Below the pieces are notes generated by a model. The model searched no databases and was not told the DNA's origin. It saw only the letters and a list, made by a program, of their open reading frames with translations. The position numbers and the translations under genes are program-made. Positions 7,721 through 13,883 of a stretch of DNA of 16,607 nt are shown piece after piece. This DNA comes from an uncultured Gemmatimonadota bacterium. Its GTDB lineage: Bacteria > Gemmatimonadota > Gemmatimonadetes > Gemmatimonadales > Gemmatimonadaceae. Within the stretch, counting starts at the first letter, position 1. Every line of letters begins with the position of its first letter. Location: contig CAMLEQ010000030.1 of NCBI GenBank assembly GCA_946479015.1, positions 1-16,607 on the forward strand, given 5' to 3'.

Positions 7721-8634
7721 GCGACGAGATCCTGGTCGAAGGTGACGAGGCGGTGGAAGTCGCGCACGCGTTGCGCGATCTCTTTCGGGCCGATCTCGAG
7801 GAAGCGGGCGATGGAGAAGCGCTCCACGGCGAACGATCCCATGGCCGAGCCGTAGACCACGGCGCGCCGCAGGTTCGGCTCGCTCAGGTCACCGCTCCGC
7901 GCCAGGTAGCCCATGAATCCCCCGGCGAACGCATCCCCCGCCCCGGTGGGATCGAACACCTCCTCCAGCGGATACGCCGGCGCGTAGAACACGCTCTGCG
8001 GCGTGAACATGAACGCCCCGTGCTCCCCCTTCTTGATGACCACGTGCCGCGGTCCGTGCGACATGATCCAACGCGCGGCCTTCACCAGGTTCACCTCCTC
8101 GGTGAGCTGGCGCGCCTCGGCGTCGTTCAGCGTGAGGAGGTCCACCTGCTGGAGGAGCTTCAGGAGGTCGGCGCGGCGGCTCTCGATCCAGAAGTTCATC
8201 GTGTCGCAGGCCACCAGCTTCGGGCGCTCCACCTGCTCGAGCACATCGAGCTGCAGGCGCGGATCGATGTTCCCGAGGAACACGAACGGGGCGCGCCGGA
8301 ACTGCTCGGGGATCTTCGGCCGGAAGTGCGAGAAGACGCCGAGGCGCGTCTCCAGCGTCTCGGCGGAGTTGAGGTCGTGGCGGTAGCGGCCACGCCACCG
8401 GAACGACTCGCCCTCGGCGCGCTCGAGGCCGGCCAGGTCCACGCCGCGCTTCGCGAGTGGCGCCAGGTCGTCCACCGGGTAGTCGCTGCCGACCACGCCC
8501 ACGAGCTGCACGGGGGTGAGCAGGCTCGCGGAGGCGGAGAAGAAGGTGGCCGAGCCGCCGAGCACGTTCTCGGCGCGGCCGAACGGCGTTTCCACGGAGT
8601 CGAGCGCGACGGAGCCGACGACGAGGACGTTCAT
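7717..8634 (-). CDS. PfkB/ribokinase-family kinase of unknown substrate
   Basis: This cytosolic kinase has the ribokinase fold and is 305 residues long. The N-terminal part has VLVVGSVALDSVETPFG and the glycine pair of LGGSATFFSASA (25-36), which normally lines the sugar pocket. The second PfkB signature, DPTGAGDAFAGGFMG (228-242), supplies the anion hole and the catalytic base Asp234. Further segments are KLVACDTMNFWI (139-150) and LTLNDAEARQL (167-177), the latter matching the usual N-x-x-E-like region. Families of this type phosphorylate sugars or nucleosides; nothing in the sequence fixes the substrate. ATG 8634 is the family-consistent start, with no strong Shine-Dalgarno. It overlaps purM by 4 nt, which makes a nucleoside or ribose-phosphate role attractive but unproven. 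Confidence 0.88.
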   Translation of the reverse strand: MNVLVVGSVALDSVETPFGRAENVLGGSATFFSASASLLTPVQLVGVVGSDYPVDDLAPLAKRGVDLAGLERAEGESFRWRGRYRHDLNSAETLETRLGVFSHFRPKIPEQFRRAPFVFLGNIDPRLQLDVLEQVERPKLVACDTMNFWIESRRADLLKLLQQVDLLTLNDAEARQLTEEVNLVKAARWIMSHGPRHVVIKKGEHGAFMFTPQSVFYAPAYPLEEVFDPTGAGDAFAGGFMGYLARSGDLSEPNLRRAVVYGSAMGSFAVERFSIARFLEIGPKEIAQRVRDFHRLVTFDQDLVA

Positions 8635-8682
8635 CCAGGGATGGGGAAAGAGGAGAGCGCGCGGCCGTGCGGGCGCCGCGGT

Positions 8683-8710
8683 CCGGAGCGGCGGATCACA
8701 TCCGCTCCGG
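8683..8710 (-). terminator. GC-rich hairpin across the argS stop codon
   Basis: A perfect 9-bp inverted repeat, CCGGAGCGG (8683-8691) and CCGCTCCGG (8702-8710), encloses a 10-nt loop containing the argS TGA (8696-8698). An alternative fold pairs CGGAT with ATCCG inside an outer 6-bp stem, leaving a 3-nt bulge. There is no U-tract, so it is not a standard intrinsic terminator. It may act as an attenuator, an RNA-stability element or a Rho-linked end between argS and the PfkB gene. By rough estimate one or two such repeats could arise by chance in a window this size. Confidence 0.35.
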
Positions 8711-10339
8711 GGCCGTGATGCCGAGCACGGAGAGCCCGTTGCGCAGCACGATCTGCGTCGCGCGGGCGAGCACGAGGCGGGCCGCGGTGATCGCCTCGGG
8801 CTCGTTGAGCACGTGGTGCTTGTGGTACCAGAGGTGCGCGAGGCGCGCCGTGTCGAGCAGGTAGCTGGCCACGCGGTGCGGCTCGAGCGCCGCCGCCGCG
8901 GCGGCGATGAGCGCGGGGAAATCCAGGAGCGCCTTGATCAGCTCCTGCTCCTCCTGCTGCGACAGCAGCGCGAAGTCCACGCCATCGCCGGTGACGGTGG
9001 CGGGGTCGATCCCGCCCACGCGGAAGATCCCCGACATGCGCGCGTGCGCCATCTGGATGTAGTAGACCGGGTTCTCCTCCGACTGCGAGCGCGCGAGGTC
9101 GATGTCGAACACCAGCGGCGAGTCGGCCTTCCGCATCAGGAAGAAGTAGCGCATGGCATCGCGCCCCACCTCGTCCACCAGCTCGCGCACGGTGAGGATC
9201 GTGCCGCTCCGCTTGGAGAACTTCACCTCCTCCCCGCCGCGCATGAGCGTCACCATCTGGTGCAGCACGTACTCGGGGTAGCCCTCGGGGATCCCCATGT
9301 CGAGCGCCTGGAGCCCCGCGCGCACGCGCGTGACGGTGCTGTGATGATCGGCGCCCTGCACGTTGACCGCGCGATGGAAGCCGCGCGCCCACTTCGTGAC
9401 GTGGTACGCGACGTCGGGGACGAAGTAGGTGTACGTGCCATCGCGCTTCCGCATCACGCGGTCCTTGTCGTCGCCGAAGTCGGTGGTGCGGAGCCAGAGC
9501 GCGTCGTCGTGCTCGTAGGTGTGCCCCGCGGCCACCAGCGCGCGCACGGTCCCGTCCACCTTGCCGTCGGTGTAGAGCGACGACTCGAGGAAGTACGTGT
9601 CGAAGCTGACGCCGAACGCCTGGAGGTCGAGGTCCTGCTCCTGGCGCAGCATGGCGACGGCGAAGCGGGTGATCGCGTCGAGGTCGGCGCCCTTGCGGTC
9701 GTGCGGATGCTCCTGCGCGTAGCGCAGCGCGATCTCGGCGATGTACTCGCCGTGGTAACCCCCTTCAGGGATGGGGACATCGCGCCCATCGAGCTGCCCG
9801 ATGCGCGCCTGGACGCTGCGGCCGAGGTTGGTGATCTGGACGCCGGCGTCGTTGTAGTAATACTCGCGCGACACGCGCCAGCCGGTCCACTCGAGCAGCG
9901 CGGCGATGGCGTCGCCGATCGCCGCCTGACGACCGTGCCCCACGTGCAGCGGCCCGGTGGGATTGGCGGACACGAACTCCACGTTCGCCGGCCTCCCGGC
10001 GCCAGCGGTGGCCGCGCCGTAGCGCTCCCCGCGCGCGACGACGTCACGCAGTCCGCTGGCGTTGGCGCCGGCGGCGATGTGGAAGTTGATGAACCCCGGC
10101 CCCGCGATGTCGACCGTCTCCACGCCTGCGGCGGCGAGGTCAAGGCGAGCCACGAGGTCGCGCGCGATCTCCGCCGGCTTGCGGCGCAGCGGCCGCGCGA
10201 GCGTCATGGCGAGGTTCGTGGCCCACTCGCCGTGCGCGGGATCGCGCGGGCGCTCGAGGATGGGATCGATCGGCTCGGGCGCGCCGAGGCCACGCGCGGC
10301 TTCGACGAGGCCCGCACGGATGAGCTCGCGCGCCGTCAT
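8696..10339 (-). CDS. argS: Arginyl-tRNA synthetase
   Basis: This class Ia synthetase charges tRNA-Arg. The 547 residues run through the N-terminal tRNA-recognition domain (about 1-110), then the Rossmann catalytic core opening with EFVSANPTGPLHVGHGR. Here HVGH (132-135) is the HIGH-type ATP motif, and YYYNDAG (160-166) is the family-typical stretch after it. FVPDVAYHVTKW (306-317) and the KMSKS-like KFSKRSG (373-379) follow, with a helical anticodon-binding domain (about 420-547) at the end. ATG 10339 overlaps the fmdB stop as ATGA, and the protein aligns with the family from its first residues. Everything upstream in that frame belongs to fmdB or intergenic DNA. It is a housekeeping enzyme with no missing key residue. 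Confidence 0.97.
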   Translation of the reverse strand: MTARELIRAGLVEAARGLGAPEPIDPILERPRDPAHGEWATNLAMTLARPLRRKPAEIARDLVARLDLAAAGVETVDIAGPGFINFHIAAGANASGLRDVVARGERYGAATAGAGRPANVEFVSANPTGPLHVGHGRQAAIGDAIAALLEWTGWRVSREYYYNDAGVQITNLGRSVQARIGQLDGRDVPIPEGGYHGEYIAEIALRYAQEHPHDRKGADLDAITRFAVAMLRQEQDLDLQAFGVSFDTYFLESSLYTDGKVDGTVRALVAAGHTYEHDDALWLRTTDFGDDKDRVMRKRDGTYTYFVPDVAYHVTKWARGFHRAVNVQGADHHSTVTRVRAGLQALDMGIPEGYPEYVLHQMVTLMRGGEEVKFSKRSGTILTVRELVDEVGRDAMRYFFLMRKADSPLVFDIDLARSQSEENPVYYIQMAHARMSGIFRVGGIDPATVTGDGVDFALLSQQEEQELIKALLDFPALIAAAAAALEPHRVASYLLDTARLAHLWYHKHHVLNEPEAITAARLVLARATQIVLRNGLSVLGITAPERM

Positions 10340-10659
10340 TCCGACGAGCCGCTCGGCTTGGACGGCGTGGTGGATCCGCCGGAGCCGGACGAGCCGGCGC
10401 CCGTGGATGTCGCTGCGCCGTCGCCGCCTCCCTTCCCCTCCGTCTTGGCCGGAGCGCTCTGCGCCTTCTTGCCGTCCTTGCCGTAGTCGGTGATGTAGAA
10501 TCCGGAGCCCTTGAACACCAGTCCGGCGCCGCCGGAGATCTTCCGGATGGCCGGCTCCCCGCACACCGGACACGGCAACTCGGCCACGGAGTCGCTGATC
10601 TTGCGAAAGAATTTGTCGAACGTGTGCCCTTCCGGGCAGACGAACTCGTAAGTCGGCAT
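10336..10659 (-). CDS. FmdB-type putative regulatory zinc-ribbon protein
   Basis: This 107-residue protein belongs to the FmdB/CxxC small zinc-ribbon family, whose function is not well established. Residues 1-60 carry the family core: MPTYEF, a metal site, ISGGAGLVFKGSGFYITDYG (41-60) and the second knuckle CPVC (30-33). The first knuckle reads CPEGH (8-12), where the usual second cysteine is absent and His12 may be the ligand. Residues 61-107 form a low-complexity tail, first Lys-rich then Gly/Ser/Thr-rich, probably disordered. ATG 10659 is the family start; no Shine-Dalgarno is evident. The stop codon overlaps the argS start (ATGA), so the two are co-translated. A role tied to translation is only suggested by this coupling. 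Confidence 0.88.
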   Translation of the reverse strand: MPTYEFVCPEGHTFDKFFRKISDSVAELPCPVCGEPAIRKISGGAGLVFKGSGFYITDYGKDGKKAQSAPAKTEGKGGGDGAATSTGAGSSGSGGSTTPSKPSGSSE

Positions 10660-10693
10660 AGACAGAGAACTTAGGATTTTCCTCGAATTGATG

Positions 10694-10722
10694 AATGTAC
10701 CGCGACGCCCGGCACCGATCAA
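10694..10722 (-). promoter_or_regulatory. Candidate sigma70-type promoter for fmdB-argS and downstream genes
   Basis: Read on the minus strand, TTGATC (-35, 10717-10722) and TACATT (-10, 10694-10699) are separated by exactly 17 bp, each matching four of six consensus positions. This would start transcription near 10687, giving a leader of about 28 nt before fmdB. It lies in the one AT-richer patch of the intergenic region, which strengthens the call. It could serve much of the downstream minus-strand gene run. Confidence 0.45.
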
Positions 10723-10749
10723 GCGCGCCGCCGCGCGCGCGGCGCACAT

Positions 10750-10764
10750 CGTGCGGACCGCACG
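10750..10764. promoter_or_regulatory. Perfect 15-bp palindrome, possible operator
   Basis: CGTGCGGACCGCACG is a perfect inverted repeat of two 7-bp arms around a central A. It sits between the fmdB promoter candidate and the cheB start, in a divergent intergenic region where a shared regulator could bind. A second, looser GC-only repeat (GCGCCGC at 10725-10731 with GCGGCGC at 10739-10745) lies beside it. No regulator gene is adjacent, and GC-rich DNA makes such repeats common, so this is a weak call. Confidence 0.3.
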
Positions 10765-10811
10765 GGCGTCGGCACATCCCCCTCACGCGGCACGGAGCAG
10801 CAACGCGCATC

Positions 10812-11879
10812 ATGCCGGGACACGATCTGATCGTCGTCGGTGCGTCGGCCGGGGGCGTCGATGCGCTCAAGGCGCTCGTCGAGGGGCTACCGGGCGACCT
10901 TCGCGCCGCGGTGGCGATCGTGCTGCACATCCCCCCGGAGAGCCCGAGCGTGCTGCCGCGCGTGCTCGGCCGGCACAGCGCCATGGCGGTCCGGCACGCG
11001 AGCGAGGGCGAGCCGATCGAGTACGGCACCATCTACGTGGCGCCGCCGGATCATCATCTGCTCGTGTACGAGAACCGGCTCCGGCTCGGGAGCGGGCCGC
11101 GGGAGAACGGATTCCGGCCGGCCATCGATCCGCTGTTCCGCAGCGCCGCGTTGGCCTACGGCCCTCGCGCGATCGGCGTGGTGCTCTCCGGAACGCTCGA
11201 TGACGGCACGGCCGGGCTCGCGACGATCAAGGACGCCGGTGGCCTCACCGTCGCCCAGGATCCGGAGGACGCGCTCTACCCCTCCATGCCCGAGAGCGCG
11301 ATCGAGCACGTGGGTGTGGATCACGTGGCGCCGGCGGCCGACGTAGCGTCACTCCTGACGCGCCTCGTGGCGGTACCGGTGTCCCCCGGCGTGGAGGGCG
11401 AGATGCCGGACGATGCGAAGATCGAGGTGGACGTGGCGTGGCTGGCTCCGCAGGCCATCGAGCGCCGGCCGCGCCCGGGAACGCCGAGCGGATTCGGCTG
11501 CCCGGAGTGCGGCGGCTCGCTCTTCCTGCTCGACGATCATGACGTGATGCACTTCCGCTGCCGGGTGGGGCACGCCTGGTCGATCGAGTCGCTGCTCGCC
11601 GCCCAGGGCTCGGCGCTCGAGGTGGCGCTGTGGACCGCCCTCCGCGCGCTCGAGGAGCAGACGACGCTGGCCGATCACATCGCCGACCGCCTGCGGAAGC
11701 GTGGGAGCACGACGTCGGCGCAGCGCTTCGAGGAGCGGGCCGCGGACACGAGAACGCACGCCCGCGTGATCCGCGCGGCGCTGGAGCAGCGGCGGAGCGC
11801 TGCGCGGCGGGACAGCTCGGCCCCGCGCGTGCTGCGCGCGCCGGCGGTGCGGTCGGAGGACGTGGGCGAGAGCGCCTGA
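10812..11879 (+). CDS. CheB-type protein-glutamate methylesterase with C-terminal zinc-ribbon-like domain, no receiver
   Basis: This is a predicted CheB catalytic domain (about 4-190) that hydrolyses glutamyl methyl esters and may deamidate glutamine on receptor-like proteins. The catalytic triad is visible: Ser12 in VGASAGG, His39 in IVLHIPP and Asp131 in SGTLDDGTAG. The phosphoacceptor receiver domain that normally precedes it in chemotactic CheB is absent. Residues 226-275 form an added module, CPEC (230-233) and CRVGH (250-254) with LLAAQGSALEVALW, followed by a helical tail to residue 355. The module looks like a metal ribbon with a CxxC...CxxxH pattern. ATG 10812 is the family start; the Shine-Dalgarno is weak. 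It is divergent from fmdB and lies 110 bp upstream of the CheR-PAS gene, its likely functional partner. Confidence 0.88.
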   Translation: MPGHDLIVVGASAGGVDALKALVEGLPGDLRAAVAIVLHIPPESPSVLPRVLGRHSAMAVRHASEGEPIEYGTIYVAPPDHHLLVYENRLRLGSGPRENGFRPAIDPLFRSAALAYGPRAIGVVLSGTLDDGTAGLATIKDAGGLTVAQDPEDALYPSMPESAIEHVGVDHVAPAADVASLLTRLVAVPVSPGVEGEMPDDAKIEVDVAWLAPQAIERRPRPGTPSGFGCPECGGSLFLLDDHDVMHFRCRVGHAWSIESLLAAQGSALEVALWTALRALEEQTTLADHIADRLRKRGSTTSAQRFEERAADTRTHARVIRAALEQRRSAARRDSSAPRVLRAPAVRSEDVGESA

Positions 11880-11989
11880 TCGCTCTTGCCCGCCGGTCGC
11901 CTCGCACACCAGTATAGGAGCAACTTCTCTGGCGGCGCCGCGCTTTCACGCGACGGTCGCCTTCCGTCCGCGTCCCCGCGCCTGCGAAC
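11880..11989 (+). other. Intergenic region between the cheB-like and cheR-like genes
   Basis: This gap of 110 bp has no coding signal. At its left end a short imperfect hairpin (AGAGCG at 11869-11874 with CGCTCT at 11881-11886) straddles the cheB stop but lacks a U-tract. A TATAGG element occurs near its middle, but no matching -35 box is found 16-19 bp upstream, so a separate promoter for the CheR gene is not demonstrated. Confidence 0.4.
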
Positions 11990-13870
11990 ATGCCCAACGC
12001 CGAGTCCGGTCAGGACTTCGAAGCGCTCCTCGAGTTTCTCAAGCGCAACCGCGGCTTCGATTTCACGGGCTACAAGCGCTCCACGCTGCGCCGCCGGATC
12101 GCGAAGCGGATGCAGGCCGTGGGCATGGAATCGTACGCGTCGTACATGGACTTTCTCGAGGTGCACCCCGAGGAGTTCGCGGCGCTGTTCGACACCGTGC
12201 TCATCAACGTCACCGGCTTCTTCCGCGACCCGGATACCTGGGAGCTGCTCCGCCGGGAGGTGATCCCGAGCCTGATCGCCGCGAAGCCGGCGGACCAGTC
12301 GATCCGCGTCTGGAGCGCGGGGTGCGCCAGCGGGGAGGAAGCGTACTCGCTCGCGATCCTGTTCGCGGAAGCGCTCGGGGAGGACGCGTTTCACGAGCGC
12401 GTGAAGATCTACGCCACGGATGCCGACGAGAGCGCGCTCGCGCACGCACGGCTGGGCACGTACACCGCGCGGCAGGTGGAAGCGGTGCCGGCGGATCTGC
12501 TCGAGCGCTACTTCGAGTCGATGGGGGCGCACTTCCAGGTGCGCAAGGATGTCCGACGTCAGGTCATCTTCGGCCGGCACGACCTCATCCAGGACGCGCC
12601 GATCTCGCGCGTCGACATGCTGGTGTGCCGGAACACCCTCATGTACTTCAACAGCGAGACGCAGGCGCGGATCCTGGCGCGCTTCCACTTCGCGCTCAAC
12701 GAGGGCGGCATCCTGTTCCTCGGCCGCGCGGAGACGCTGCTCACGCGGAACAATCACTTCCGGCCCGTGGACCTGAAGCGGCGCATCTCCGCCAAGATCG
12801 CGCTTCCCACCCTGCGCGACCAGCTCCTGCTCATGTCGCAGGCGGGAGCGGACGAGACGATGGCGCAGCTCGACAACCACCGCCGGGCGCGCGATGCGGC
12901 ACTCGATGCCTCGCCCGTGGCGCTACTGGTGGTCGACTCCGAGGGCGCCCTGGTGTTCGCGAGCGAGCGCGCGCGCACGCTGTTCGGCATCTCCACCGGG
13001 GACATCGGCCGGCCGCTGCAGGATCTCACGGTCTCGTACAAGCCGGTGGAGCTGCGCTCCCGCATCGAGGAGACGATGGCCGACCGTCGTCCCACGACGC
13101 TCAAGGAAGTGGAATGGCCGCACGGCGTGGGCGAGGTGCACTGGTTCGACATCCAGTTCGCGCCACTCGTGGATGTGACCGCTCGACTGCTCGGCACCTC
13201 CGTGACGTTCACCGACGTCACGGGATCCAAGCGACTGCGGCGGGAGCTGGAGCACGCGAACCAGGAGCTGGAGAGCGCCTACGAGGAGCTCCAGGCCACC
13301 AACGAGGAGCTCGAGACCACCAACGAAGAGCTGCAGAGCACCGTCGAGGAGTTGGAGACGACGAACGAGGAGCTGCAGTCGAGCAACGAGGAGCTGGAGA
13401 CGATGAACGAGGAGCTCCACTCCACGAACGAGGAGCTGCAGACGATCAACGACGAGGTGCGCCAGCGCAGCGAGGAGCTGAATCAGACGAACTCGCTGCT
13501 CGAGGCGATCCTCCGCAGCTTCCGGGGCGGCGTGGTGGTGGTGGACCGCGAGCTGCACGTGCTCCTCTGGAACGACATGGCCGAGGAGCTGTGGGGGCTG
13601 CGCCGCGCCGAGGTGGTGGGGAAGAATTTCCTCAACCTGGACATCGGGCTTCCGCTCGAGCAGTTGCGCGCGCCGCTGCGCGCGGCGCTCGGGGACGCAG
13701 CGGCGCGCGGGGAGACGACGATCGCGGCGGTGAATCGGCGCGGCCGGTCGATCCAGGTGCTCGTGTCGACCACGCCGCTCGTGAGCGCCGATGGCGGGGG
13801 CGAGGGCGTGATCCTCACGATGGAAGACTCCGGCGCCACGACATCGGGGCGGGAGCCGGCGCCGCGCTGA
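11990..13870 (+). CDS. CheR methyltransferase fused to PAS, heptad coiled coil and second PAS
   Basis: This is a 626-residue soluble signalling protein. Residues about 7-60 form the CheR N-terminal helical domain. Residues 70-270 form the SAM-dependent methyltransferase, with NVTGFFRDP (73-81), the SAM loop WSAGCASGEEAYSLAI (108-123), ATDADESAL (142-150) and VCRNTLMYFN (212-221). A PAS domain (about 303-412) follows, then a parallel coiled coil of twelve heptads dominated by NEEL (423-506), then a second PAS (about 503-615). It would methylate glutamates of a partner under PAS control. No kinase domain follows, unlike many CheB-CheR-PAS-kinase fusions. The ATG at 11990 has no obvious Shine-Dalgarno, but the protein matches CheR from its first residues. 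It follows the CheB gene on the same strand and converges with the histidine kinase 13 bp away. Confidence 0.9.
   Translation: MPNAESGQDFEALLEFLKRNRGFDFTGYKRSTLRRRIAKRMQAVGMESYASYMDFLEVHPEEFAALFDTVLINVTGFFRDPDTWELLRREVIPSLIAAKPADQSIRVWSAGCASGEEAYSLAILFAEALGEDAFHERVKIYATDADESALAHARLGTYTARQVEAVPADLLERYFESMGAHFQVRKDVRRQVIFGRHDLIQDAPISRVDMLVCRNTLMYFNSETQARILARFHFALNEGGILFLGRAETLLTRNNHFRPVDLKRRISAKIALPTLRDQLLLMSQAGADETMAQLDNHRRARDAALDASPVALLVVDSEGALVFASERARTLFGISTGDIGRPLQDLTVSYKPVELRSRIEETMADRRPTTLKEVEWPHGVGEVHWFDIQFAPLVDVTARLLGTSVTFTDVTGSKRLRRELEHANQELESAYEELQATNEELETTNEELQSTVEELETTNEELQSSNEELETMNEELHSTNEELQTINDEVRQRSEELNQTNSLLEAILRSFRGGVVVVDRELHVLLWNDMAEELWGLRRAEVVGKNFLNLDIGLPLEQLRAPLRAALGDAAARGETTIAAVNRRGRSIQVLVSTTPLVSADGGGEGVILTMEDSGATTSGREPAPR
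13256..13507 (+). repeat. Twelve 21-bp units encoding the coiled-coil heptads
   Basis: These are degenerate in-frame 21-bp repeats inside the CheR-PAS gene. Each encodes a heptad of the type T-N-E-E-L-x-x, and units such as TNEELET and TNEELQS recur almost identically. Polar Asn and Leu positions alternate in register, giving a signalling-helix-like coiled coil between the two PAS domains. Repeat similarity at DNA level (gaggagctg or gaggagctc cores) allows copy-number slippage in whole heptads. Confidence 0.85.
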
Positions 13871-13883
13871 GCCGGCGCGCGCG

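Noticed and set aside
4985..7855. 956-codon open frame on the plus strand
   Set aside because: It lies opposite ribD, the barrel gene and purM, which have clear family motifs. Its product is Arg/His/Ala-rich with no recognisable domain, as expected for an antisense frame in GC-rich DNA.
8516..10486. 656-codon open frame on the plus strand
   Set aside because: It is antisense to the pfkB start, argS and the fmdB end, all confidently assigned; no domain is visible in it.
10340..11032. Long N-terminal extension of the argS frame
   Set aside because: It overlaps fmdB, the intergenic region and the divergent cheB. ArgS homology begins at ATG 10339, which overlaps the fmdB stop.
11909..11930. TATAGG / TATACT box between the CheB and CheR genes as a promoter
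   Set aside because: No -35 hexamer is found at 16-19 bp on either strand, so the isolated box is not enough.
13256..13507. Possible CRISPR or satellite array because of regular spacing
   Set aside because: The units are in-frame heptad codons without separate spacers, and no cas gene is present.
12923..13558. Minus-strand frame with striking Leu/Val-rich repeats resembling a leucine-repeat protein
   Set aside because: The repeats are the reverse complement of the NEEL heptads of the CheR-PAS coiled coil, so the pattern is a by-product.
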